From NCBI GenBank assembly GCA_963800065.1, contig CAWCZO010000008.1, positions 744,001-808,000 on the forward strand: a DNA stretch of 64,000 nucleotides, written 5' to 3'. The DNA is from CAWJFJ01 sp963800065. Lineage in GTDB: Bacteria; Actinomycetota; Acidimicrobiia; Acidimicrobiales; UBA8190. The notes below the pieces were generated by a model. That model did not search any database and was not told where the DNA came from. It was given only the letters and a program-made list of their open reading frames with translations. Of the stretch, positions 25,124 through 34,067 are shown in pieces (the first letter of the stretch is position 1; every line of letters begins with the position of its first letter). Made by a program: the position numbers and the translations under genes.

Positions 25124-25960
25124 ATGTCGCCGGTCACCTATCTCGACGAGATTCTGGCGGCCCACCGCGCCGCCGCCGCCGCCGACCGGCGTGACGTCGA
25201 CGCCCTCCTGGCCGAGGCCGGGCGGTGCCGGGCGCCACGCCCCTTCGCCGCCACCCTGGCCGGGTGGGACGGTCTGGCCGTGATCGCCGAGATCAAGCGC
25301 CGGTCGCCGTCGCGCGGGGACCTCGACCCCGGGCTCGACCCGTCCGCCGTGGCCCGTGATTACGAGGCGGGCGGGGCGGCCTGCCTGTCGGTGCTCAGCG
25401 ACGCCGGGTTCTTCGGGGGATCGGCCGACGACGTGGCCCGGGCCGGTGCCGCCTGCGGGCTGCCCGTCCTGCGCAAGGACTTCACCGTGGCCGACGCCGA
25501 CGTGGCCGACGCCCGCCTGATGGGGGCCGACGCCGTTCTCCTCATCGTCGCCGCCCTGTCCGACGCCGAACTGGGACGGTTCCTGGCGCTGGCCCGGTCC
25601 GTCGGGCTCGACGCGCTGGTCGAGGCCCACGACGAGAGAGAGGTGGGGAGGGCCCTCGACGCCGGCGCCGAGCTGATCGGGGTGAACCAGCGCGACCTGG
25701 GCACGTTCGCCGTCGACCACGAGCGGGCCCTGCGGGTGGTGGGCGCCATCCCGGCCGGGGTGGTGGCCGTGGCCGAGTCGGGCATCCGTGACGCCGGGGA
25801 CGCCCGCCGGCTGGCCGACGCCGGCTACCGGGCCGTTCTGGTGGGGGAGACCCTCATGCGGGCGGGCGACCGGCGCCGGGCCCTGGCCGCCCTGGCCGGG
25901 CACCCGGTGGGTGGTCGGATCGGTGACAGCGTGGGCCGGCCCGGGTCCGTCGGGGGCTGA
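25124..25960 (+). CDS. trpC: Indole-3-glycerol phosphate synthase
   Basis: 278 residues, TIM barrel. It closes the indole ring from CdRP in tryptophan synthesis. Motifs: YLDEILAAHRAAA at the N-terminus, the signature VIAEIKRRSPSRGDL near 50, ACLSVLSDAGFFGG, GLPVLRKDFTVADADV, LIGVNQRDLGTFAVD near 185 and AVAESGIRDAGDA near 210. Length is normal. It is the first gene of trpC-trpF-trpB-trpA; trpE, trpG and trpD are not in the window. The next gene begins 1 bp after its stop. Confidence 0.95.
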   Translation: MSPVTYLDEILAAHRAAAAADRRDVDALLAEAGRCRAPRPFAATLAGWDGLAVIAEIKRRSPSRGDLDPGLDPSAVARDYEAGGAACLSVLSDAGFFGGSADDVARAGAACGLPVLRKDFTVADADVADARLMGADAVLLIVAALSDAELGRFLALARSVGLDALVEAHDEREVGRALDAGAELIGVNQRDLGTFAVDHERALRVVGAIPAGVVAVAESGIRDAGDARRLADAGYRAVLVGETLMRAGDRRRALAALAGHPVGGRIGDSVGRPGSVGG

Positions 25961-25961
25961 G

Positions 25962-26675
25962 ATGCTCGTCAAGATCTGCGGGATCACCACCGAGGCCGAC
26001 GCGTTGCTGGCCGTGGCCCTCGGGGCCGACGCCATCGGGTTCATCTTCGCCCCGTCCCCCCGGCAGGTGTCGGCCCAGGCCACCCGGCGGATCATCGAGC
26101 GGGTCCCGCCCGAGATCCTCACCGTGGGGGTGTTCCGCAACGAGAGCCCGGCTCGCGTCGTCGAGATCGTGAACAGCATCGGGTTGCGGGCCGCCCAGCT
26201 CCACGGGGACGAGACGGTGGACGACGCCCGTTGGGTGGCCGAGCGGGTGGCCCTGACCATCAAGGCCTTCCCGGCCGGGCACCCCGGGATCGGCCGGATC
26301 GACGACTACGGGGCCGGTCTCGTCCTGGTGGACGCCGAGTCGCCGGGATCGGGAGAGGTCTTCGACTGGCGACTGGCCGAGGGGGTGGTCGACCCGGCGA
26401 GGCTGATCGTGTCGGGGGGACTGCGGGCCGAGAACGTGGCCGACGCCATCGCCCATCTGCACCCCTTCGCCGTCGACGTGTGCTCGGGGGTGGAGTCCGC
26501 CCCCGGACGGAAGGACCCGGTGAAGGTCCGCGCCTTCGTGAACGCGGCGCGCGCCGCCGCCGGCGAGGACGCGTCGGGCGCCGCCGCCGGGGGCCACTCC
26601 GACGACCCCGGTGGCCCCGGCGGGCCCGAGGCGACCGGTGACCGCCCGTTCGACTGGCGGGAGGAGGGGGGATGA
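25962..26675 (+). CDS. trpF: Phosphoribosylanthranilate isomerase
   Basis: 237 residues, TIM barrel. MLVKICGITTEADALLAVALGADAIGFIF holds the catalytic Cys (CGIT) at the N-terminus; AAQLHGDE near 80 and FDWRLAEG with LIVSGGLRAENV and AVDVCSGVESAPGRKD (phosphate-binding and the catalytic Asp) are all present. A C-terminal Gly/Asp/Pro-rich tail of about 35 residues follows the normal fold. The ATG at 25962 is chosen over upstream in-frame codons because the barrel begins there and trpC ends at 25960. It overlaps trpB by 4 bp (ATGA). Confidence 0.95.
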   Translation: MLVKICGITTEADALLAVALGADAIGFIFAPSPRQVSAQATRRIIERVPPEILTVGVFRNESPARVVEIVNSIGLRAAQLHGDETVDDARWVAERVALTIKAFPAGHPGIGRIDDYGAGLVLVDAESPGSGEVFDWRLAEGVVDPARLIVSGGLRAENVADAIAHLHPFAVDVCSGVESAPGRKDPVKVRAFVNAARAAAGEDASGAAAGGHSDDPGGPGGPEATGDRPFDWREEGG

Positions 26676-27841
26676 GCGCCGGTGCCATGGGGGAGCCGTC
26701 GGCGGCCGGCCGGTTCGGGGAATTCGGCGGGCGGTTCGTCCCCGAGTCGCTCGTCGCCGCCTGCGAGGAGCTGGAGGGTGCCTTCCGGGCCGCCTGGGCC
26801 GATCCCGGGTTCCACCGGGAGCTCGATGCCGTCCTGCGCGACTACGCCGGCCGTCCCACCCCGGTCACCGAGTGCCGGCGGTTGTCGGAGCGTCTGGGGA
26901 TCCGGGTCCTCCTGAAGCGCGAGGACCTCACCCATACCGGTTCGCACAAGATCAACAACGTGATGGGCCAGGCGCTATTGGCCCGGCGGATGGACAAGAG
27001 CCGGCTCATCGCCGAGACGGGGGCGGGCCAGCACGGGGTGGCCGCCGCCACCGCCGCCGCCTACTTCGGGATGGAGTGCGTGGTCTACATGGGCGCCGTC
27101 GACACCGAGCGCCAGGCCTTGAACGTGTTCCGGATGGAGCTCCTCGGGGCCGAGGTGGTTCCCGTCCATTCGGGGACCAGGACCCTGAAGGACGCTGTCA
27201 ACGAGGCCATGCGGGCCTGGGTGGCCCGGGTGGACGACACCCACTACTGCCTGGGTTCGGTCATGGGGCCGCACCCCTATCCGTGGATGGTGCGGGAGTT
27301 CCAGAGGGTGGTGGGTGAGGAGGCGCGGGGCCAGTGCCGGGCCATCCTGGGCGCCGACCCCGACTGGGTGGTGGCCTGCATCGGTGGCGGTTCGAACGCC
27401 GCGGGGACCTTCGCCGGCTTCGTGGACACCGACGCCGAGCTCGTGGGGGTGGAGGCGGCCGGCGGCGCCGCCGTGAGCCACGGCGTTCCCGGGGTGGTGC
27501 ACGGGATGCTGTCGTACCTCCTGCAGGACGAGGTCGGGCAGATCAGCGAGGCCCACTCGATCTCGGCCGGGCTCGACTACCCGGGCCTCGGACCCGAGCA
27601 CGCCCACCTGGCCGCCACCGGCCGGGCCCGCTACGCCCTGGCCGGCGACGACGAGGTCCTGGCCGCCTTCCGGCTGCTGGCGGAGACCGAGGGGATCCTC
27701 CCCGCTCTCGAGCCGGCCCACGCCCTGGCCTGGGTGGCCCGGGAGGCGGGCCGGGAGATCGCCGCCGGGTCCAGCGTCCTCGTCACCCTGTCGGGCCGCG
27801 GCGACAAGGACGTGGCCCAGGTCAGCGAGCTCCTGGCCTGA
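26672..27841 (+). CDS. trpB: Tryptophan synthase beta chain
   Basis: 389 residues, PLP enzyme joining indole and serine. Motifs: FGEFGGRFVPESLVAACEELE, GRPTPVTECRRLSERLG, the PLP lysine in KREDLTHTGSHKINNVMGQALLA near 90, AETGAGQHGVAAATAAAYFG, CIGGGSNAAGTFAGF near 235 and LSGRGDKDV at the C-terminus. It is full-length and of the standard TrpB1 type. It pairs with TrpA, whose ATG overlaps the trpB stop by one base (TGATG). Confidence 0.96.
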   Translation: MSAGAMGEPSAAGRFGEFGGRFVPESLVAACEELEGAFRAAWADPGFHRELDAVLRDYAGRPTPVTECRRLSERLGIRVLLKREDLTHTGSHKINNVMGQALLARRMDKSRLIAETGAGQHGVAAATAAAYFGMECVVYMGAVDTERQALNVFRMELLGAEVVPVHSGTRTLKDAVNEAMRAWVARVDDTHYCLGSVMGPHPYPWMVREFQRVVGEEARGQCRAILGADPDWVVACIGGGSNAAGTFAGFVDTDAELVGVEAAGGAAVSHGVPGVVHGMLSYLLQDEVGQISEAHSISAGLDYPGLGPEHAHLAATGRARYALAGDDEVLAAFRLLAETEGILPALEPAHALAWVAREAGREIAAGSSVLVTLSGRGDKDVAQVSELLA

Positions 27842-28653
27842 TGGCCACGGCCCCGACCACGGGCGCCCGGGAACCGGGCGCCCTGGAGAAGGCGCTGCGG
27901 GGCCGACGCCGGGCCGGGGCCAAGCTCCTGGTCCCCTACGTGACGGGCGGGATGGCCGACGACTGGCTCGACGTCGTCCACGCCGTGGCCGACGCCGGGG
28001 CCGACGCCATCGAGATCGGGATTCCCTTCTCCGACCCCGTCATGGACGGGCCGACGATCCAGGAGGCGTCGTTGAGGGCACTGGCCCGGGGGACGACGCC
28101 GGCCTCGATCCTGGCCGCCCTGGCCCGCACCGAGATCGGTGTCCCGCTGGCCGTGATGACCTATTACAACCTCGTCTTCCGGGCCGGGCACCGGCGCTTC
28201 GCCGACTCGTTGGTGGCCTCCGGGGTGGCCGGGGCCATCGTGCCCGACCTCCCCCTGGAGGAGGCGGGGGGGTGGACCGAGGAGGCGGACGCCGTCGGCG
28301 TCGAGACCGTCTTCCTGGTGGCCCCCTCGACCCCGGCCGAGCGGGCCCGGCGGATCTGCGCCCGGTCCCGCGGATTCGTCTACGGGGTGGGGCGGATGGG
28401 GGTGACCGGCGAGCGCGCCGAGCTGGCCGCCACGGCCCGGGAGGTGGCCGGTCGCCTCCGGGGCATGACCGACAGGCCGGTCTGCATCGGGATCGGGGTG
28501 TCGACCCCGGCCCAGGCGGCCGAGGTCTGTGCCGAGGCCGACGGGGTGGTCGTCGGGTCGGCCCTTGTCCGCCGCCTGCTGGCCGGCGGCGGCCCCGCCG
28601 TGGCCGCCGCCTTTGTGGCCGAGCTGCGGGCCGGGATCGACGCCGGGGCCTAG
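27841..28653 (+). CDS. trpA: Tryptophan synthase alpha chain
   Basis: 270 residues, TIM barrel that releases indole from indole-3-glycerol phosphate. LLVPYVTGGMADDW, the catalytic Glu/Asp region DAIEIGIPFSDPVMDGPTIQEAS near 55, VMTYYNLVFRAGHRRF, GAIVPDLPLEEA, FVYGVGRMGVTGER near 180 and CIGIGVSTPAQAAEV are visible. It is the last gene of the trp operon. Its stop meets the convergent ubiB stop in the sequence CCTAGG (4-bp overlap), so there is no intergenic terminator. Confidence 0.95.
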   Translation: MATAPTTGAREPGALEKALRGRRRAGAKLLVPYVTGGMADDWLDVVHAVADAGADAIEIGIPFSDPVMDGPTIQEASLRALARGTTPASILAALARTEIGVPLAVMTYYNLVFRAGHRRFADSLVASGVAGAIVPDLPLEEAGGWTEEADAVGVETVFLVAPSTPAERARRICARSRGFVYGVGRMGVTGERAELAATAREVAGRLRGMTDRPVCIGIGVSTPAQAAEVCAEADGVVVGSALVRRLLAGGGPAVAAAFVAELRAGIDAGA

Positions 28654-30303
28654 GTGCGGCGCCGGAAGGGCGACCGCCGCCGGCGTTGACGGTGCTCCAT
28701 CCGGTGCCGGATGACCTCCCGCCGTTCCTGGAGCTGGCGGTAGGTCAGGTGGTCGACCGGCTCGGTGATCCCGAAGGAGGCCCGGATGCCGTCGATGTCG
28801 ACGGCGGGGACGGTCCCGTCGGCCAGGCCCATCTCGCGGGCGATCCGTTCCCCGTGGTGGACGTGGAAGTACATGACGACGGCCACGATCTCGGCCAGGA
28901 CGTCGACGGTGGGGGCCATCGAGGCCATGGCGCCGTCGAGGAAGATCATGTCCTTCACGTAGAGCATGAGCTCCTTGGGCATCCGCGCCCCGTAACCGAG
29001 GAGGGCCGTCGTGATGAGTTTGAGCTCGGCGGTGAGCTCCTCGGCCGAGAGGGTGGTGGGGTCCACCGGTGGTCGGTCGAGGCCGAGGTCGGCGATGACC
29101 GCTCCCACGTCGATGTCGGCCGGTAGGGCGCCCAGGTCACGCAGCGCCGTGATCTGCCCGGGGACGTCGGCCGCCGAGGCCGTCATGACCAGGCGGAGAA
29201 GGGCCACCCGCTGGACCTCGGTCAGCCGCCCGGTGATCCCGAAGTCGAGAAGGGCCACCCGGCCGTCGGGCTGGACGAAGAGGTTCCCGCCGTGGAGGTC
29301 GCCGTGGAAGACCCCGTGCAGGAGAGCCCCTTCCAGGAAGGCGATGAGCGCGGCCCGCAGGACCGCCTCGGTGTCGATGCCGGCGTCGCGCATGGACTGG
29401 GCGTCGCCCCACCGGAATCCGTCCAGGCGCTCCATGACGAGGACGCGGCGCGTCACCAGGCGGGGATGGGGACGGGGGACGACGAGGGCCTTCTGACCGG
29501 CGTCGGCCAGGACCCGGGCCACGTCCAGCATGTTCTGGGCTTCGAGGCGGAAGTCGAGCTCTTCGACGATGGTCTCGGCGAAGAGCTCGACGAGGGCCGG
29601 CGGATTGGCCAGGGCGGCCACCGGGATCCGGCCCACCAGGTGCGGCGCCAGCCAGCTCATGGCGGCCAGGTCCCGCCGGACGACCTGGGCCACGGTGGGG
29701 CGCTGGACCTTGATCACCACCCCGACGCCGGTCAGCAGGCGCGCCGCGTGGACCTGGGCGATGGAGGCGGCCGCCAGCGGGACGGGGTCGACCGAGGCGA
29801 AGAGGGCGTCGAGCGGGGACCCGAGATCCTCCTCGATGATCCGGCGGACCACGTCGAACGACTCGGCCGGCACCCGGTCGCGGCAGCAGGCGGAACTCGT
29901 CGACCAGCTCCTCGGGGAACAGTCCCTCACCCGAGGAGAGGATCTGGCCCAGCTTGATATAGGACGGCCCCAGACGCTCGAAGGCCCGTCGCAGACGCCG
30001 CGACAACCCGGCGCGGGACTGCTGGCGCGAACCCCGGCGCTCGACCAGGGCCCAGCCGGCCACGGCGGTGCCCAGGACGGCCCCGACCCGGACCACGCGG
30101 ACGCCGGGGGGCAGGCGCCGCCGACGGGTGAGGGCGGGGGCTTCGGCCCGCTGGGCGGTCCGGAGGGCGTCGATCCCCACGGTCCAGCTCAGGTCGTGGG
30201 GATCGACCAGCCAGGGGGGGTGCGACGAGAAGGCGCCGACGACCAGGTCTTCGGGATCGGCGGCGGAGGCGACGGCGTCGTCGGGCGGTGGGTCCCCGCT
30301 CAC
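28650..30303 (-). CDS. ABC1/UbiB (ADCK) atypical kinase family protein (frameshifted)
   Basis: About 550 residues across one extra C near 29883-29886. Upstream of the break: a Pro-rich N-terminus, a hydrophobic patch VGAVLGTAVAGWALVERRG and the family KxGQ motif in RAFERLGPSYIKLGQILSSGEGLFPEELVDEFRLL. Downstream in the next frame: RDRVPAESFDVVRRIIEEDLG, the Ala-rich nucleotide loop PLAAASIAQVHAA, FHGDLHGGNLFV and LLDFGITGRL (metal Asp). Members support quinone or lipid homeostasis; the actinobacterial role is undefined. The GTG start overlaps the fabF stop (GTGA), so it is coupled to fatty-acid synthesis genes. Confidence 0.82.
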
Positions 30304-31502
30304 TCCTCGACGGGACCGATGACGAGGGTGCCGTTGTGGCCGCCGAACCCGAAGGAGTTCGACAGCGACGGGGCCGGCTCCCAGGGGCGCGCCGCCCCGT
30401 GGACGACGTCGAGGGCGATGTCGGGGTCGGGTTGCTCGTAGCCGGCCGTCGGCGGGATGAGACGCCGCTGGATGGCCAGGGTGGTGGCCACCGCCTCGAT
30501 GGCCCCGGCCCCGCCCAGCGCGTGACCGGTGACGCCCTTGATCGAGGTGACCGGCGGACCGGGCGTCCCGAACACCTTGGCGACGGCTTGCGATTCGGCC
30601 ATGTCGTTCAACGGGGTGGAGGTCCCGTGGGCGTTGATGTGGCCGATGTCCTCGGGGGCGAGGGCGGCGTCGGTCAGGGCCAGTTCCATGCAGGCGGCGG
30701 CGCCGCTGCCGCCGGGCGCCGGGGCGGTGATGTCGTGGGCGTCGGCCGTCGAGGCGGCCCCCAGGATCTCGCCGTAGATGCGGGCGCCGCGCCGGCGGGC
30801 GTGCTCGAGGGACTCGAGCACGAGGGCGCCGGCTCCCTCGGCCACGATGAAGCCGTCGCGGCGGGCGTCGAAGGGACGGGAGACCCCGGACGAGGAGAGG
30901 GCGGTCATGTTGGTGAAGGCGCCGATCCCCACCGGTGTCATGGCCGCCTCGGCTCCACCGCCGATGGCCACGTCGCAGCGACCGGACGAGACGAGCCGGG
31001 CGGCCGCCCCCACCGAGTGGGTGCCCGCCGCGCAGGCGGTGGTGATCGTCTCGCACGGCCCGCGCCAACCGGCGCGCATGGAGACGTGAGCGGCGCCGGC
31101 GTTGGACATGATCATGGGGATGAGGAAGGGGGAGATCCGTCGCGCCCCCTTCTCCAGGTAGACGGCGATCTGTTGCTCGAGCGTCTCCAGCCCGCCGATG
31201 CCCGTGCCGAAGACGACCCCGGAGCGGTCCGGGTCGGCACCGATGTCGCCGGCGTCGATCATGGCCATGTCGGCGGCCGCCACCGAGAACTGGGCGAAGC
31301 GGTCGACGCGACGGACCTCCTTCGGACCGAACCAGGCCGACGGGTCGAAGTCCGCCACGCGGTGCTCGCCCTCCATGCCGGGCCGGTTGAGGCCGTCCCA
31401 GAAGGCGTCGAGGCCCGTGCCGCAGCACGCCAGGACGCCCATCCCGGTGATGACGACGCGCCGCCCCTGGACGGGCCCGTCGGCGCCGACGCCGAGGATC
31501 AT
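30300..31502 (-). CDS. fabF: 3-oxoacyl-ACP synthase II
   Basis: 400 residues, condensing enzyme that elongates acyl-ACP with malonyl-ACP. RRVVITGMGVLACCGTG at the N-terminus, the nucleophile Cys in ETITTACAAGTHSVGAA near 155, INAHGTSTPLNDMAE (His) near 290, SIKGVTGHALGGAGAIEA (second His) near 325 and SNSFGFGGHNGTLV at the end show a complete active site. It starts one base into the acpP stop (TGATG) and overlaps ubiB downstream. It is part of fabD-fabG-acpP-fabF; fabH is not present here. Confidence 0.95.
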   Translation of the reverse strand: MILGVGADGPVQGRRVVITGMGVLACCGTGLDAFWDGLNRPGMEGEHRVADFDPSAWFGPKEVRRVDRFAQFSVAAADMAMIDAGDIGADPDRSGVVFGTGIGGLETLEQQIAVYLEKGARRISPFLIPMIMSNAGAAHVSMRAGWRGPCETITTACAAGTHSVGAAARLVSSGRCDVAIGGGAEAAMTPVGIGAFTNMTALSSSGVSRPFDARRDGFIVAEGAGALVLESLEHARRRGARIYGEILGAASTADAHDITAPAPGGSGAAACMELALTDAALAPEDIGHINAHGTSTPLNDMAESQAVAKVFGTPGPPVTSIKGVTGHALGGAGAIEAVATTLAIQRRLIPPTAGYEQPDPDIALDVVHGAARPWEPAPSLSNSFGFGGHNGTLVIGPVEE

Positions 31503-31741
31503 CAGAGCTTCGAGGAGATCAGCGTGTAGGCCTGGCCCACCGTCTCGATGTCCTCGAGCTCGGCTTCCTCCACTGTGACCTCGAATGCCTCCTCAAGCGC
31601 CATGACCAGTTCCACCAGGTCGAGGCTGTCGGCATCGAGGTCGTCGCCGAAGCGCGCCTCGAGGACGACCTTGTCCTCGGGGACCTGGAGCACCTCCACG
31701 GTGCAGGCCCTGAACTTGTCGAAGGTGGCGTCGTCACTCAC
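31502..31741 (-). CDS. acpP: Acyl carrier protein
   Basis: 79 residues, acidic four-helix carrier. The phosphopantetheine site is Ser39 in DDLDADSLDLVELVMALEE, followed by VTVEEAELEDIETVGQAYTLI. The frame is open for 24 more residues upstream, but the GTG at 31741 has a strong AAGGAGG ribosome site 6 bases before it and gives the normal ACP length. The strong site fits the high copy number ACP needs within this operon. Confidence 0.95.
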   Translation of the reverse strand: MSDDATFDKFRACTVEVLQVPEDKVVLEARFGDDLDADSLDLVELVMALEEAFEVTVEEAELEDIETVGQAYTLISSKL

Positions 31742-31769
31742 CGGTGTCCTCCTTGTCTGCTCGGGGGAG

Positions 31770-32519
31770 TCACAGTCCCATGGCCAGGCCACCGTCGACG
31801 GGCAGGACGGCACCCGTCACGTAGGTGGCGTCGGCCGAGGACAGAAAGACCACGGCCCCCGCCACTTCGTCCGGTGTGGCGGCACGCCCGAGCGGCACCA
31901 TGGACCGGAGCTGCTCCACGCGCTGCTCTCCCAGGTTGGCGATCATATCGGTGTCGACCATTCCCGGCGCGACCACGTTGACGGTGATCCCCCGGCTGCC
32001 GACCTCGCGCGCCAGCGAGCGGGCCAGGCCCACCAGGCCCGCCTTGGCGGCGCCGTAGTTCACCTGACCGGCCGAGCCCAGGAAGCCGACCACCGACGAG
32101 ACGATGACGATCCGGCCGCCGTGGGCGCGGACCATGGGGCCGAGCGCCCGCCGCACCGTCCGGTAGACGCCGGACAGGTCGGTGTCGATGACCGCGCTCC
32201 AGTCCTCCTCCTTCATGCGGAGCAGGAGCATGTCCCTGGTTATCCCGGCGTTGGCCACCAGGACCTCGACGGGCCCGAGAGCCTCCTCGACGCGGCCGAA
32301 GGCGGCGTCGACCTGGGCCGGGTCGGTGACGTCACAGGCCACGGGCAGAAGCGTCGGGCCGTGGCCGGCGGCGCCGGCCGGATCGGGGGGACCGGAGCGG
32401 CGATAGGTGACCGCCACGCGGTCGCCGAGGGCCTGGAAGCGGCGGGCGCAGGCCAGGCCGATGCCGCGCGAACCCCCCGTCACCAGGACGACCCGTCCCG
32501 GTCCCGCCGTCTCGGGCAC
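31770..32519 (-). CDS. fabG: 3-oxoacyl-ACP reductase
   Basis: 249 residues, classical short-chain dehydrogenase using NADPH. The cofactor loop is VLVTGGSRGIGLACARRF near 14, NAGITRD near 92, the catalytic Ser-Tyr-Lys in VSSVVGFLGSAGQVNYGAAKAG near 140-160 and PGMVDTDMI after it. The GTG start is 7 bases after the fabD stop. Position between fabD and acpP makes the fatty-acid role secure despite the size of the SDR family. Confidence 0.93.
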   Translation of the reverse strand: MPETAGPGRVVLVTGGSRGIGLACARRFQALGDRVAVTYRRSGPPDPAGAAGHGPTLLPVACDVTDPAQVDAAFGRVEEALGPVEVLVANAGITRDMLLLRMKEEDWSAVIDTDLSGVYRTVRRALGPMVRAHGGRIVIVSSVVGFLGSAGQVNYGAAKAGLVGLARSLAREVGSRGITVNVVAPGMVDTDMIANLGEQRVEQLRSMVPLGRAATPDEVAGAVVFLSSADATYVTGAVLPVDGGLAMGL

Positions 32520-32526
32520 CGGTCCT

Positions 32527-33780
32527 TCAGGTCCCGGCCGTGCTGACCCGCAGCCACGCCAGGGGCTGCCCCGCCATCACCCGTTCGCCGGCGTGGGCCA
32601 GGAACCCGACCACGTGGCCGGCGAACGGGGTACGGACCTCGGTGTCGCCGACGGTGCCGAGGAGCGCACCGACGCCGACCTCGACGTCACCGTGGGCCGG
32701 GGCTCCCGGGGCGGGCCTGCCGGCGGCGCCCAGTCCACCGGGTCCCGGGGCGGCCAACCGGGGATCGGGGGTGAAGACGCCGGCGGCCGGGGAGACGACG
32801 ACCCGTTCCGAGGTGTAGAGGTGCTCGCCCTGATGGGCGGCGGCGTAGGCGTGCCAGGTCTCGGAACCCGACAGGGTGTCCACCAGGACGCCGAGGTCGT
32901 CGGGGGAGGCCACCGACAGGGCCTGGACATCGGGGAGGGTCCGTCGGGCCAGGCCGGTGAGGACACCTCCGGGTCCCACCTCCACCATCTGGGTGGCCCC
33001 CATCTCGTTCAGCTTGGCCAGGCTCTGACGCCACCGGACGGGGCTGCAGAGCTGGGCCGAGAGCAGGGCCGGCCATGCCCCGGCGTCGGCGTGGGCCCGG
33101 GCGTCGACGTTGGCCACGACCGGGATCTCGGGAGCCGAGAAGGGGGCGTCGGCCAGGGCCTTGCGCAGCCGGGAGCGGGCCGGCCCCATCAGCGCGGTGT
33201 GGAAGGCGCCGGCCACCGGGAAGGGCATCACCCGTCGGGCCCCGAGCTCCTTGGCGATGGTCCCGGCCACGGTCACCGCCTCGGCCGTCCCGGCGATCAC
33301 CACCTGGCCGGGTGCGTTGTAGTTGGCCACCCAGACCTCGCCCTCGGCCCGCTGGCAGGCGGCCTCCACGTCGTCGTCGGCGGCGCCCAGGACCGCCGCC
33401 ATGGTCCCCGGTCTCTCCTCGGCGGCGTGGTGCATGGCCTCCCCGCGCTCCACCACCAGCCTGACGCCGTCCTCGAAGGCCAGGGCACCGCTGGCCGTGA
33501 GGGCCGTGTACTCACCCAGGGAGTGCCCGGCGCAGGCGGTGGGCTCGATCCCCACCCGCTCGATGGCGTCGAGCACCACCAGGCTCACCACGTAGGTGGC
33601 CAGCTGGGCGTTGGCCGTCAGGGTGAGCTCGTCCTGGTCGGCGTGGAGCAGGAGCCGGGCCAGGTCGCGTCCGGCCACGGCCGAGGCTTCACCCACGACC
33701 TCCCACGAGGGGTGGTCGACCCAGGCCCGGCCCATCCCTTCGCGCTGCGAACCCTGGCCCGGGAACGTGAACGCCAGCAC
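32527..33780 (-). CDS. fabD: Malonyl-CoA:ACP transacylase with a biotinyl/lipoyl-like C-terminal extension
   Basis: 417 residues against about 310 for normal FabD. The first 300 are standard: AFTFPGQGSQREGMG, the nucleophile elbow ACAGHSLGEYTAL near 90, the catalytic His in VAGAFHTALMGPA near 197 and MVEVGPGGVLTGL near 265. From about 305 the chain continues through a Pro/Gly/Ala linker into VEVGVGALLGTVGDTEVRTPFAGHVVGFLAHAGERVMAGQPLAWL, which has the hammerhead spacing of a biotinyl domain, but the modified-lysine motif is replaced by GDTE. The GTG start has an AGAGGAG site 7 bases upstream. It opens the fab operon. Confidence 0.92.
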   Translation of the reverse strand: MLAFTFPGQGSQREGMGRAWVDHPSWEVVGEASAVAGRDLARLLLHADQDELTLTANAQLATYVVSLVVLDAIERVGIEPTACAGHSLGEYTALTASGALAFEDGVRLVVERGEAMHHAAEERPGTMAAVLGAADDDVEAACQRAEGEVWVANYNAPGQVVIAGTAEAVTVAGTIAKELGARRVMPFPVAGAFHTALMGPARSRLRKALADAPFSAPEIPVVANVDARAHADAGAWPALLSAQLCSPVRWRQSLAKLNEMGATQMVEVGPGGVLTGLARRTLPDVQALSVASPDDLGVLVDTLSGSETWHAYAAAHQGEHLYTSERVVVSPAAGVFTPDPRLAAPGPGGLGAAGRPAPGAPAHGDVEVGVGALLGTVGDTEVRTPFAGHVVGFLAHAGERVMAGQPLAWLRVSTAGT

Positions 33781-33855
33781 CCCAGCTCCTCTCCGACCCG
33801 ACCGACGGGAACAGGCCTGGACCCCAGGGTGGCACGGTGCCGGGGGCCCGTCACG

Positions 33856-33869
33856 TTACCGTCAGGTAA
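33856..33869. promoter_or_regulatory. Inverted repeat upstream of fabD, candidate operator
   Basis: TTACC, a 4-base spacer, then GGTAA, about 75 bp upstream of the fabD start. A second weaker repeat, TCACACTAAGTGA, lies at 33894-33906. They are candidate sites for a fatty-acid regulator; no regulator gene is nearby. The rest of this 287-bp gap shows no gene. Confidence 0.3.
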
Positions 33870-34067
33870 ATGCTCCCGTGCCTGGACCGCCCCTCACACT
33901 AAGTGATATTCGTTGTTCTCTCTGTGCGTCATTGGAGGTGATCCTGGGGCGGAATACGCACAAATAGCGACCTACTGTGAGGATTGGGTCAATTGACTTC
34001 GCGCGTGGAGTGATAGAAGCTGAATCGACGACGGGCGGCCGCCGGGGTGGCGAGACGGGGTGCGGGG

